Source of the DNA: Sipunculus nudus | Lineage: Eukaryota; Annelida; Sipuncula; Golfingiida; Sipunculidae | Assembly (NCBI GenBank): GCA_026874595.1 | Contig: CM049316.1 | Span: forward strand, 38,203,195-38,267,194 | Length of the DNA stretch: 64,000 nucleotides | Reading direction: 5' to 3' | Part shown: one piece after another, positions 55,001-59,027 of the stretch | Layout: each line of letters begins with the position of its first letter | Position numbering within the stretch: position 1 is the first letter of the stretch | Notes under the pieces: model-generated | Database searches by the model: none | What the model saw: only the letters and a program-made list of their open reading frames with translations | Told to the model about the DNA's origin: nothing | Position numbers and translations under genes: made by a program

Positions 55001-57205
55001 TCCCATATGTATATAATCAAAACAGTACGTGTGTGACAGTGTGTGCCTTTTATTCGAGACGAACTTGGCATGATTTCTCGAGTTATTACCTCCGAGTCAG
55101 ACCCAATGTCAGAGCCACTAAAAGTGGCTTTAATCCAAGTTTAGACTCGAGTCCTGCATAACTGATTAATAAAGTTTAAAATATTATTTTGAATTTTTTT
55201 CAGACAATTAAGTTGGAGTTCGTTAGCTTTGAGACCCAGGCTGGGGCTGATGAGCTGTATATTCGGGACGGTTATCTGATCACCAGCCCGCTGATTGGTA
55301 CATATTCCGGAGACAAGACGGGTACTGTGGTCGTTACACCCTCCTCCGTGGCCTTCCTTAACTTCAAGTCAGATTCAAGTGTTTCCGAGAGAGGATTCAA
55401 GATCAAGTTCTCAGAAGTAGCTGGTAATACATTCAAGTTTTAAATTCCTCTTTTATCGCCACACATGTACGTTGTACCTGTACTATTAATAATCCCCCCC
55501 CCCCCAGGGATCAGTACGGCTGCTGTATGTGTCTATATGTATGTATGTATGTATGCATGTTTTAATGTATGTGTGTATGTATGTTTTTATGTATGGCGTA
55601 GGTAGGAATGTTTGTTTATATGTGTGTATGTCTGTGTTTTCTTTTGTAGTATGTATGTTTGTATGTACATGTGTTTTTGTATATATGTATATGTGTATGT
55701 TTGCACGTGTGTATGTCCTGACCTATAACCTAATTCTACAGTATATTTTACATGACAATTTTACGTTCCTTTGATCTTCACAGTGTCTCGGTCCTCCGTG
55801 AAGATAAAATCGCACCCGAAATTCAAATTATAGAGTTCACAGGATAAACAAGAGGGATTTGTTGTTCTGCCTTTTTTCCAAAAATGGCAATAGAGTTAGG
55901 GTCTGCAGTATCCTATTGCAATTTTTAATTTACTGGTATACATGAAATTAAAGCATCGGTCAAATCTGAAAAAGTTCGAAAAGCGGGAACAGGGATTACT
56001 TACCTGACTTTTAAATTTGTGTACACTTTACTACAACTGACGAATAGTAACACGGCAAATGTTTGTTCACTTGTGATAATTTGATCCAGTTAATCTAAAT
56101 ACAAGATAAATAAAGTGTAAAAAATTACAAATGTTGTACTGCAGCACATAGACGACCTTGTTCACCTCACTAGTGCCACCTACTTGCAATTACTGACACT
56201 GAGTGTACGGGTACTTTATACAAACGTGTCTGTTGTTCTGAGTAGCGGAATGTCTTATTTAGAGGGGAGTCCGCAGCCCGGGGTTCACTCTTTTGACAAA
56301 AAAAGATAAGCTTTCGTTGTCTCCAAAATGATGTTAAAAATAGTTCCTTATTTCTTAAGGTGAGCTTAATGTCAGAATCTCTGGATTTGTATTAAACGAC
56401 ATATCCTTGATTCAGTATGTAAAAGTATCGTGCACTCTATATCAACATAATTTATTTATTCATGACCATACAATGAAAATTATTATTAAATTGTCACATA
56501 ATTATTTTAATCGGCCATGGTATATATCCACAAAGTCTAGATATTTAAGCCAGCCATTAATCTACCTATTTATTTAATTTATGTGATTTACATATTTATG
56601 AATTTATGGCAACGTAAAGTTCTTATAACGCCTCTGTGACGGATGTTTGAGTTAATTGTTTATGTACACACTGTAAGCAAACACAACAATGTTGACAACT
56701 GGGGAAAAGTCGGTACCTAAGGTGGGTTGCATATGTGCAGAAATCAAAAGGTCACTAGTTGCAAAAGGCCCTTTTAAGAACTCTCATTCTCCTGACTTCA
56801 GGCCACTCCACTTGTAATAAAAACGTGGATTTAAACAACACGAGCAGTCTGCGTTCAGTGGATTGGACGTTTTCTGATCCATTTCCATAAAATGTTCAAG
56901 GAATTTTCTTCAGTAAATCTACCTCAGATATCGGATAAGTTCCAAAAATAAAGCAAAATCATTAATTGAATTAATGATTACTGATCATTAAAAATCATTA
57001 CTGAATTACTTGAATTATCTGATTGGGACTCAAGCACTCCTTTTTTACCATTACAGGAACACCCGCATATACTGAAGCACTTGTAACTTAATATAACATG
57101 GGATGTTACAACGATGTGATAGGGAGATATTACTATAGCTGCATGTATTCGTACCCTTATCTATCTATTTCAGGGTCTAAGTCTAATTCGGGAAACATAC
57201 CCTGA
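7061..57205 (+). CDS. Secreted MAM-(TSP1-CUB)x6-CUB protein, 28 coding exons (whole span; see exon entries)
   Basis: Joining 28 exons gives 4242 nt, 1413 residues plus stop, with every junction GT-AG and in phase. Order: signal peptide (about 1-28), Thr-rich linker (29-101), MAM (102-268), then TSP1/CUB pairs with TSP1 at 269-312, 432-482, 607-659, 781-831, 951-998 and 1119-1164; CUBs follow each, plus CUB7 at 1285-1403; the tail is SKSNSGNIP. No transmembrane helix, protease or GPI signal is seen, so it is probably secreted. MAM, TSP1 and CUB modules are known for extracellular protein and glycan binding; the ligand cannot be read from sequence. Symmetric phase-1 boundaries are the classic signature of exon shuffling and tandem module duplication. 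Architecture with no catalytic domain argues against ADAMTS or tolloid. I do not recognise a named orthologue. Exons 2-4 and the terminal exon are the least certain parts. Confidence 0.9.
9508..9523 (+). promoter_or_regulatory. CTCF-like motif 1
   Basis: ccaccagggggcgctg fits the bilaterian CTCF core (CCASYAGRKGGCRS) exactly. It is in a repeat in intron 1; occupancy is unknown. Confidence 0.5.
9650..9665 (+). promoter_or_regulatory. CTCF-like motif 2
   Basis: ccaccagagggcgctg, same strand as motif 1, one base different. Fits the core consensus. Confidence 0.5.
11009..11808 (+). mobile_element. Helentron-like element, 147-bp unit family, 5'-truncated copy
   Basis: Units contain gattggtacctatgacggct, ctgcagctttcccaaattc and ccaatatggccgcc. 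The 3' end has gcggggcc (11771-11778), the stem ggaccattgtcc (11785-11796) and then acatctag (to 11808) before tt. It lacks the (GTCC)n head present in 14159-15326. Confidence 0.65.
13009..13063. repeat. (TA)n microsatellite
   Basis: Uninterrupted alternating TA of about 54 bp. Other long (TA)n tracts lie at 5585-5632, 6388-6430, 18997-19058, 19171-19214, 24581-24648, 25582-25655, 39294-39370, 40002-40067, 58653-58693 and 61820-61864. Confidence 0.95.
13228..13447 (-). mobile_element. tRNA-derived SINE-like element, family A copy 1
   Basis: On the minus strand a head cagtcgagtggtaacacg (A-box-like) is followed by a perfect B box GGTTCGATTCC (13378-13388 on +). The body includes gtagggttggaggaaaccgg on the + strand. 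Related copies are at 23190-23375 and 33432-33600, with fragments at 32640-32697 and 54540-54612. Confidence 0.7.
14159..15326 (+). mobile_element. Helentron-like element, 147-bp unit family, near-complete copy
   Basis: The 5' end has ggccccgc (14163-14170) and a short hairpin, then a GTCC/TTCC head (about 14205-14245). Six units follow, with ctgcagctttccc or a variant at about 14287, 14434, 14581, 14728, 14872 and 15012 (spacing 141-147). The 3' end is gctgaggaccattatccgac then catcttg (to 15326) before tttt. No coding capacity. Confidence 0.7.
15734..15823. repeat. (AAT)n/(ATT)n microsatellite
   Basis: Alternating blocks of AAT and ATT triplets that can fold on each other. Similar tracts are at 26326-26397 and 59308-59350. 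Confidence 0.9.
17804..17822 (+). promoter_or_regulatory. Triple AGGTCA site (DR1 plus DR0)
   Basis: AGGTCA-a-AGGTCA-AGGTCA. The first pair is a perfect DR1, the half-site arrangement used by RXR/HNF4/COUP-type nuclear receptors. Function here is not shown. Confidence 0.4.
19064..19118. repeat. Perfect 27-bp inverted repeat with 1-nt loop, between (TA)n tracts
   Basis: Arms 19064-19090 and 19092-19118 are exact reverse complements around g at 19091 (centre ggttcagtgaacc). The arm begins aaagggtatacacag. Flanking tggaa/ttcca and (TA)n extend the pairing with small mismatches. Confidence 0.95.
20336..20616 (+). mobile_element. Short non-autonomous repeat ending CTAGTT (copy 2)
   Basis: Starts with the inverted pair aggcggtaattacctccgcct, then a GTTT/GTCT head. 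The body is shared with 2314-2634, and the end is gccttggcggaggtc, ctctctgagtgc, then ttctagtt. Confidence 0.65.
21644..21674 (+). CDS. Exon 2: 31-nt linker exon
   Basis: Acceptor tttatttcag, donor aag|gtatgt. One base completes the Arg codon split with exon 1, then [10 protein letters not shown] (residues 60-70); it ends in phase 0. It is a tiny low-complexity linker, supported by phase and splice sites only. Confidence 0.6.
21675..22071. other. Intron 2
   Basis: T-rich, with a (TA)/(GT) microsatellite at about 21930-21970; nothing else seen. Confidence 0.5.
22072..22120 (+). CDS. Exon 3: 49-nt basic linker exon
   Basis: Acceptor ttcatgcag, donor tcag|gtaagg. It encodes [16 protein letters not shown] (residues 71-86) and ends in phase 1. 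Basic, Gln-rich linker with no domain. Confidence 0.6.
22121..22982. other. Intron 3
   Basis: No feature beyond a short (GT)n run near 22393. Confidence 0.5.
22983..23027 (+). CDS. Exon 4: 45-nt linker exon
   Basis: Acceptor attcaacag, donor caag|gtaagc. It encodes residues 87-101 ([15 protein letters not shown]), phase 1 on both sides. Gly/Asn/Pro-rich spacer before MAM. Confidence 0.6.
23190..23375 (-). mobile_element. SINE-like element, family A copy 2
   Basis: Same order as copy 1: tggaggaaaccg, a middle segment, ctctcatagcc, the B-box segment ggttcgaaccc (23308-23318) and a head ending gattgtccagg. Minus orientation. Confidence 0.65.
23470..23830. repeat. Degenerate ccatattgtaataac array with inverted ends
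   Basis: About seven imperfect copies of c(c)atattgtaat lie between 23507 and 23675. An inverse copy ttacaatatggg is at 23782-23793 and the ends are ggacag / ctgtcc. It is probably a small foldback or TIR element. Confidence 0.5.
23971..24114 (+). CDS. Exon 5: MAM domain, part 1
   Basis: Acceptor catttgtag, donor agcg|gtaaga; phase 1-1. Residues 102-149. It carries MAM Cys1 (C106, NCDID) and Cys2 (C113), a Tyr/Trp-rich segment (QYYWVRR) and the DHT-x-G-T motif that leads into the G-YYM strand of the next exon. This matches the order seen in MAM domains of meprins and receptor phosphatases. Confidence 0.85.
24115..25360. other. Intron 5
   Basis: (TA)n at 24581-24648. About 24690-25300 is non-repetitive, with no recognised coding signal. 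Confidence 0.5.
25361..25567 (+). CDS. Exon 6: MAM domain, part 2
   Basis: Acceptor ttttttttag, donor accag|gtatgt; phase 1-1. Residues 150-218. It begins [10 protein letters not shown] and includes MAM Cys3 (C183, [10 protein letters not shown]) and [10 protein letters not shown], the usual core of a MAM jellyroll. A (TA)n tract begins only about 15 bp past the donor. Confidence 0.9.
25568..27918. other. Intron 6 with (TA)n and LINE 3' fragment
   Basis: (TA)n at 25582-25655; the minus-strand LINE 3' end at 26326-26745 has its own entry. The rest is AT-rich with a G8 run near 27774. Confidence 0.6.
26326..26745 (-). mobile_element. LINE 3' end (non-LTR retrotransposon, CR1/L2/Rex-like), truncated
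   Basis: Read on the minus strand, an open stretch gives [15 protein letters not shown] followed by [11 protein letters not shown]. This matches the conserved C-terminal tail of LINE reverse transcriptases (FSV-x-x-P-x-LWN-x-LP ... LK-x-x-LF). It is followed by a 3'UTR with gagccaatggattttacgcc and ends in an (ATT)n tail (the AAT run at 26326-26397 on +). Only the extreme 3' end remains, a typical 5' truncation. The clade is inferred. Confidence 0.8.
27919..28068 (+). CDS. Exon 7: MAM domain, part 3
   Basis: Acceptor atcactcag, donor ccaag|gtatgt; phase 1-1. Residues 219-268. It contains [23 protein letters not shown] and the hallmark [13 protein letters not shown] with Cys4 (C267). MAM spans 167 residues, the usual family length, and has all four canonical cysteines. 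Confidence 0.92.
28069..28504. other. Intron 7
   Basis: Nothing recognised. Confidence 0.5.
28505..28636 (+). CDS. Exon 8: TSP1 repeat 1
   Basis: Phase 1-1, residues 269-312. [14 protein letters not shown] has the W-x-x-W C-mannosylation motif and a C-x-x-S-C-G O-fucosylation motif, then the R-layer segment TRTRDC. The sixth cysteine codon is split by the intron (T|GC). This is the shortest of the six TSP1 exons. Confidence 0.92.
28637..29834. other. Intron 8
   Basis: C14/A-rich run near 29468-29492; no gene seen. Confidence 0.5.
29835..29974 (+). CDS. Exon 9: CUB1, first half
   Basis: Enters in phase 1, leaves in phase 0. It completes the last TSP1-1 Cys, then CUB Cys1 (SAC, C320), [13 protein letters not shown] and Cys2 with Trp (ENCKWII). 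Residues 313-359. This is the standard CUB opening. Confidence 0.93.
29975..31626. other. Intron 9
   Basis: Contains an array of ggttctac/gtagaacc motifs at about 30140-30360; otherwise AT-rich. Confidence 0.5.
30140..30360. repeat. ggttctac / gtagaaccct array
   Basis: Repeated gaggttccaggtagaaccct units and their inverse agggttcta fold on each other. A related short stretch is at 40970-41050. Confidence 0.6.
31627..31843 (+). CDS. Exon 10: CUB1, second half
   Basis: 217 nt, phase 0 to 1, residues 360-431. VEFVDF-type strand, [12 protein letters not shown] and LHFDSD, then GFKIKY. The Glu, Asp and Asp of the CUB calcium site are all present. There are no cysteines, so the usual second disulfide (C-x-YD ... 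LCG) is missing. Two N-K-T sequons lie in the strand-turn region. Confidence 0.93.
31844..33133. other. Intron 10
   Basis: Homopolymer G and C runs (about 31956-31967, 32341-32353), short (TA)n and (GT)n runs, and a SINE-family fragment at 32640-32697. Confidence 0.5.
32640..32697 (-). mobile_element. SINE family A fragment
   Basis: Matches only the tggtgtcgttcggtag and ggagaaaaccg part of family A; the B-box half is absent. Confidence 0.45.
33134..33286 (+). CDS. Exon 11: TSP1 repeat 2
   Basis: Phase 1-1, residues 432-482. [20 protein letters not shown]: overlapping W-x-x-W motifs and C-S-T-T-C-G, then ARQRIC. Six cysteines, the last split by the intron. Confidence 0.93.
33432..33600 (-). 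mobile_element. SINE-like element, family A copy 3
   Basis: Shares ctgtcatagccacgcctggg, a degenerate B box (gatcgaagcc) and cctcgactgtcca with the other copies; a diverged copy. Confidence 0.6.
34173..34355. mobile_element. TIR element (MITE-like), gaaagaccac family
   Basis: Ends tactgtggaacctgt and its inverse acaggtttcactgta. Inside are repeated aagaccac-type motifs. Relatives lie at 41845-42037 (ends tacagtgaaacctct / agaggttccacatta) and 59979-60165. Confidence 0.65.
34460..34900. mobile_element. TIR element of about 425 bp with 8-bp target duplication
   Basis: About 100-bp imperfect inverted arms: tagacccagttgt, cttcattt, gcggacgggaacgcatgca and gacgatg on the left (from 34470) recur inverted on the right (to 34892). 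ggtgagct flanks both sides (34460-34467 and 34893-34900). An 8-bp duplication is usual for hAT-type DNA transposons; no transposase remains. Confidence 0.75.
35756..35910 (+). CDS. Exon 12: CUB2, first half
   Basis: Phase 1 to 0, residues 483-534. A proline-rich lead (PAPPPPTT) precedes Cys1 (TVC). [11 protein letters not shown] and VCQWLIAL follow. Closely similar to exon 15 ([18 protein letters not shown]), which suggests a recent pair duplication. Confidence 0.93.
35911..37108. other. Intron 12
   Basis: Pyrimidine-rich around 36150-36200. A strong inverted repeat (36979-37055) lies about 55 bp before the 3' splice site. Confidence 0.5.
37109..37325 (+). CDS. Exon 13: CUB2, second half
   Basis: 217 nt, phase 0 to 1, residues 535-606. 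[23 protein letters not shown], here named by its parts: TLVDF strand, E then YDYLYVYDG, then LKFYSD and GFHLIYQ. The calcium-site residues are kept and there is no cysteine. It has no internal start codon near its 5' end, so simple ORF finding misses it. Confidence 0.92.
37326..38156. other. Intron 13
   Basis: Nothing recognised. Confidence 0.5.
38157..38315 (+). CDS. Exon 14: TSP1 repeat 3
   Basis: Phase 1-1, residues 607-659. A Gly/Ser lead, then [17 protein letters not shown] and SRTRSC. It has a W-x-x-W-x-x-W array, the C-x-x-T-C-G O-fucose motif, and an N-V-T sequon inside the motif. Last Cys split by the intron. Confidence 0.93.
38316..39117. other. Intron 14
   Basis: G-rich run near 38360-38390; otherwise AT-rich. 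Confidence 0.5.
39118..39263 (+). CDS. Exon 15: CUB3, first half
   Basis: Phase 1 to 0, residues 660-708. Cys1 in SACNG, Cys2 in VCQWLISL, ending GASD at gat|gtaatt, a weaker donor than its neighbours. A long (TA)n tract starts about 30 bp downstream. Confidence 0.9.
39264..39689. other. Intron 15 with (TA)n
   Basis: (TA)n at about 39294-39370 makes up much of the intron. Confidence 0.7.
39690..39906 (+). CDS. Exon 16: CUB3, second half
   Basis: 217 nt, phase 0 to 1, residues 709-780. [17 protein letters not shown] (E, D), LRFVSD and GFKLEYK. Calcium-site residues present, no cysteine. Confidence 0.93.
39907..40256. other. Intron 16 with (TA)n
   Basis: (TA)n at about 40002-40067; the rest is T-rich up to the acceptor. 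Confidence 0.7.
40257..40409 (+). CDS. Exon 17: TSP1 repeat 4
   Basis: Phase 1-1, residues 781-831. [17 protein letters not shown] and TRSRSC; W-x-x-W-x-x-W plus C-S-V-T-C-G. Six cysteines, last codon split by the intron. Confidence 0.94.
40410..40816. other. Intron 17
   Basis: Short (GT)n near 40480; nothing else seen. Confidence 0.5.
40817..40956 (+). CDS. Exon 18: CUB4, first half
   Basis: Phase 1 to 0, residues 832-878. DPCSGQ (Cys1), [11 protein letters not shown] in place of the usual SPGYP, and VCQWRYSV (Cys2). The most divergent first half of the series. Confidence 0.9.
40957..42091. other. Intron 18
   Basis: Starts with a ggttcc-type repeat (40970-41050), then a (CT)n microsatellite (about 41105-41152), G-runs, and a TIR element (41845-42037). 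Confidence 0.6.
41845..42037. mobile_element. TIR element (MITE-like), relative of 34173-34355
   Basis: Ends tacagtgaaacctct and the inverse agaggttccacatta. It ends about 55 bp before exon 19. Confidence 0.6.
42092..42308 (+). CDS. Exon 19: CUB4, second half
   Basis: 217 nt, phase 0 to 1, residues 879-950. EIVLEFIDF, then [18 protein letters not shown] and GFKIKYQ. Calcium Glu/Asp/Asp kept; D-G at the turn is N-G. Several N-glycosylation sequons (NGT, NMT, NSS). No cysteine. Confidence 0.93.
42309..43599. other. Intron 19
   Basis: (TA)n at 42435-42456, C-run at 42661-42672 and an interspersed-repeat copy at about 42780-42960 that is also found near 61755 and 62600. Confidence 0.5.
43600..43743 (+). 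CDS. Exon 20: TSP1 repeat 5
   Basis: Phase 1-1, residues 951-998. [17 protein letters not shown] and TRNRNC; W-x-x-W and C-S-V-T-C-G. Last Cys split by the intron. Confidence 0.94.
43744..44940. other. Intron 20
   Basis: Contains the second SINE-like family (43887-44185), including a G-run at about 44043-44058. Confidence 0.6.
43887..44185 (+). mobile_element. tRNA-type SINE-like element, family B copy 1
   Basis: Begins gtttctgtggtttaggggta (A-box-like) and shares cagggtgagcgctctgcagg, the aagctgtg segment, a cactcac segment and catgacccac with 47457-47820. Its B box is degenerate. A G-run interrupts it at about 44043-44058. Confidence 0.6.
44941..45083 (+). CDS. Exon 21: CUB5, first half
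   Basis: Phase 1 to 0, residues 999-1046. VGCQGQ (Cys1), [11 protein letters not shown] and LDCKWLIT (Cys2); a canonical CUB opening. Confidence 0.93.
45084..45742. other. Intron 21
   Basis: Nothing recognised. Confidence 0.5.
45743..45959 (+). CDS. Exon 22: CUB5, second half
   Basis: 217 nt, phase 0 to 1, residues 1047-1118. [18 protein letters not shown] and LHFKTD, then GFKIEYQ. The calcium-site Glu is replaced by Asp and the following Tyr by Lys. No cysteine. Confidence 0.92.
45960..46975. other. Intron 22 with GGACTCGG array
   Basis: Holds the degenerate ggactcgg/acttgg array (46028-46170 and 46440-46550) and the palindrome tgcgcatgcgca (46842-46853). Confidence 0.6.
46028..46550. repeat. 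ggactcgg/acttgg degenerate minisatellite
   Basis: Two blocks (46028-46170 and 46440-46550) of imperfect ggactcgaacttg-type units. The reverse-complement type is found at 54690-54850 and 55090-55160. Confidence 0.6.
46976..47113 (+). CDS. Exon 23: TSP1 repeat 6
   Basis: Phase 1-1, residues 1119-1164. [14 protein letters not shown] and SRTRNC. The segment between the W-x-x-W motif and the first Cys is shorter than in repeats 3-5 (W-x-x-C). Last Cys split by the intron. Confidence 0.92.
47114..47957. other. Intron 23
   Basis: Contains the second copy of the SINE-like family with a good B box (47457-47820). Confidence 0.6.
47457..47820 (+). mobile_element. tRNA-type SINE-like element, family B copy 2
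   Basis: Begins gtttctgtggtctaggcgta, with a B-box-like gagttcaaatctc near 47550, then cagggtgagctttctgaagg and cactcac. It carries an extra cccctattgtaataacg type segment (47490-47525) that is absent from copy 1. Confidence 0.6.
47958..48100 (+). CDS. Exon 24: CUB6, first half
   Basis: Phase 1 to 0, residues 1165-1212. AGCDGQ (Cys1), [11 protein letters not shown] and LSCTWIIT (Cys2). Confidence 0.92.
48101..49138. other. Intron 24
   Basis: AT-rich; nothing recognised. Confidence 0.5.
49139..49355 (+). CDS. Exon 25: CUB6, second half
   Basis: 217 nt, phase 0 to 1, residues 1213-1284. [20 protein letters not shown] and LQFDSN, then GFEIEF. The last calcium-site Asp is Asn and the Tyr before the first Asp is Asn, so calcium binding is doubtful. 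No cysteine. Unlike the other CUB ends, the next exon is another CUB, not a TSP1; the split codon is Tyr (T|AT). Confidence 0.92.
49514..49542 (+). repeat. G29 homopolymer
   Basis: 29 consecutive G, the longest of several G/C runs in the window. It may form a quadruplex, or its length may be a sequencing artefact. Confidence 0.9.
49803..53962 (+). mobile_element. Miniature LTR element (TRIM-like) with three full LTR-like repeats and one partial, interrupted by 50221-53587
   Basis: Repeats begin TGTTACGG (or TGTTATGG) and end CGTAACA: partial 49803-49890; A 49891-50045 (155 bp); B 50165-50220 plus 53588-53686 (155 bp); C 53806-53962 (157 bp). Between A-B and B-C lie two near-identical 119-bp internal segments. 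Each begins with tgggggctcgtcc (50049-50061; 53690-53702), which matches the start of a tRNA-Pro primer-binding site, and ends with a purine tract (aaaggggg or agaggggg). acat flanks the outer ends and could be a target duplication. There is no gag or pol. Each LTR also carries an A box (tagcgaagcgg) and B box (ggttcgaatcc), as in tRNA genes. A tandem tRNA-SINE is the alternative reading. Confidence 0.65.
50221..53587 (+). mobile_element. Complete Helentron-like (HINE) element with ~337-bp tandem units
   Basis: The 5' end has gctcagctgact (50222-50233) and the 3' end agtcagctgagc (53552-53563), a sub-terminal inverted pair. The palindrome tgacccatgggtca (53568-53581) follows, then cttgtt. A (GTCC/GTCT)n head lies at 50268-50319. 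Six units start with ggtctctgttac or a variant at about 50404, 50741, 51079, 51415, 51754 and 52104 (spacing 336-350). A second module of shorter units runs about 52500-53250. It is inserted in LTR-B of the miniature LTR element with no target duplication. No Rep/helicase gene is seen, so it is non-autonomous. This resembles the tandem-unit pearl/HINE elements known from bivalves. Confidence 0.75.
54081..54217 (+). CDS. Exon 26: CUB7, first half
   Basis: Phase 1 to 0, residues 1285-1330. RTCKGT (Cys1), [16 protein letters not shown] and LNCKWVIN (Cys2). The SPGYP motif is replaced by TPLYN. Confidence 0.92.
54218..55203. other. Intron 26
   Basis: Contains a SINE-family fragment (54540-54612) and ccgagtcc arrays (54690-54850, 55090-55160), the opposite orientation of those in intron 22. 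Confidence 0.6.
54540..54612 (+). mobile_element. SINE family A fragment, opposite orientation
   Basis: Its reverse complement contains tagggttggaggaaaccgg, identical to the core of family A, but it lacks the tRNA-like head. Confidence 0.5.
55204..55423 (+). CDS. Exon 27: CUB7, second half
   Basis: 220 nt, one codon longer than the other six; phase 0 to 1, residues 1331-1403. [18 protein letters not shown] and LNFKSD, then GFKIKF. The YD pair is AD; the Asp of FKSD is kept. No cysteine. Confidence 0.92.
55424..57173. other. Intron 27
   Basis: A (GTAT)n-like microsatellite at 55530-55720 and a C-run at 55495-55506; nothing coding seen. Confidence 0.6.
57174..57205 (+). CDS. Exon 28: C-terminal tail and stop
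   Basis: Acceptor ctatttcag. It reads [10 protein letters not shown] then TGA (57203-57205). The exon probably continues to 57221 (caag|gtgagc). The stop lies 16 nt before that junction, too close to trigger nonsense-mediated decay under the usual 50-nt rule. If the intron before it were retained instead, the protein would end GNTFKF at 55443. Confidence 0.65.
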
Positions 57206-57221
57206 AGTCCACGTACTCAAG

Positions 57222-58650
57222 GTGAGCATTTTCGACCAACATTTCTATCGTATCCTCATACATAATGTTTGCAATATTAATCATATGCAAGTGGGATAAA
57301 ATGTCAAAATTATAGCTCATAGTGGCCAAATGCAGATGGAATGGTTGCTTTTAACATGCTTCTCGTGTACAATAAGAACACCTTAAGATCTGTTTTATCG
57401 GCACGAAAAATCGCTCATATGATTTTGTAACATGGGCTGTTCCCATGCGTCTGTCAGCGTATATGCGTATATATACGTACACTAATCACCACAGGTGTGA
57501 TTTATGTACGTACGGTATCTGTGTGAATTTAAGTGTCCCTGGTAAAATAACATTTCTGTAGCATCATTTTTGTGACTGTTAGATGCACTTTACAACCATA
57601 CCTCTACCAGCCCACGCATATACGCACATACGTGCACATGGAAACAACATTAAGCTGTGTATATGCGTTTATACATTAACTGAAAGAAATACAGCCATGA
57701 AAGGATAACAGTTACAAAATCTTATAGGGCCCATTCACCTATCTGACCTTTATAAAACTAAAGGTAATCCCTTAGAGCTTTTATGAAAATATACCAGAAA
57801 ACGTGGATATCACTACTCGCAAGCTGCTTGTTTTGTTTATATCAACGTGTGTATAATATGTAGGGGCCCGCCAAAATAATCAAAACAAATTCAACAAGGG
57901 CATCTGGCAGCAAGTCGGATATATGCCAGAGCTTTGCGAATGGCTTTTTGCAACAAGCGAACTTTCTACCTCCGCATATATGCAATCTACCACCTGAGGT
58001 TACATGTTTTTCCCGTTTGCCAACATTGCTGTGTTTACAAACATTTTGTTGAGAAACAAGTTCATACATCCTTCACAAAATCCTTAATTAGAACTTTTCA
58101 CAACCAAAATTACCCCTAGAGCATTAGTATATACACCGAGGAAGCCAGAAATAACATAAATTTTTTTTCAAAGGTAGGTAAAAGGGCCCCTTTATGCGCG
58201 ATTTTGATCGCATATACGGGTAAATGGAAAACCGTTTGATGCATTAGGCAGCACGATGTTAACTCTGTTAATACGTATAATCTCGATGGAGATATTTATG
58301 CTGTGTTTAAACTTGTTTAAACGTGTTTATACATGAGTGTGGCCAGTCAACAACTAAACATGAGCGGGGAATAAGTTATGCTGCCTTGAAGATCATAAGC
58401 ATCCAAGCACATTTAATGTTATAGACACCGAACTGTAAAATAAGGAACCACTCTAAATAGTAGAACTATGGTCTGGGCCTACATGAATACCTCCACAAAG
58501 AGCCTAATTAAACTTTCCTGTCTTCTGGTCAGCGTCTCTGTTCATTGACACGGTATGTGAGCTCTAGAACGATATCGGCAAACTATACCAAAGAATGGCT
58601 CCGTTCCTAGTTAAAAGAAGCTGCTCTATTTCACAATACAAAACATCATT

Positions 58651-58696
<46 letters not shown>

Positions 58697-59027
58697 GTTA
58701 TAAAGGTAATTGTCAAGTTGTATTGTTCTTTTTTACTATGATATCACCCAAACCATCCTCAAATATCATCTTTCGTTATTTTCAAGATAACATTTCTAAC
58801 CAAAAAGCCAAAAAAGGAAAGATATATTTACCTGGCCAGAGAGAGAGATAACAAACATAGGTGACGATTTCTCATAATGATCAAATTTTGTAAAGCATAA
58901 TTAATTTGTTCCTTTGCTGACCTTCACAATAATTTACTAAATATAATACATTTATAACAATATAGAGCTTTCTTGTATGTTTTAATCATTTGCTGTTTGT
59001 TTACTTTCATATACTTATTTCTTTCAG
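57222..59027. other. Probable 3'UTR intron
   Basis: Between donor caag|gtgagc and acceptor tttctttcag. Contains (TA)n at 58653-58693; no gene seen. Confidence 0.45.

Noticed and set aside
28505-55423. ADAMTS, tolloid or complement protease identity
   Set aside because: No metalloprotease or serine protease motif in any exon. TSP1 and CUB alone do not define those families.
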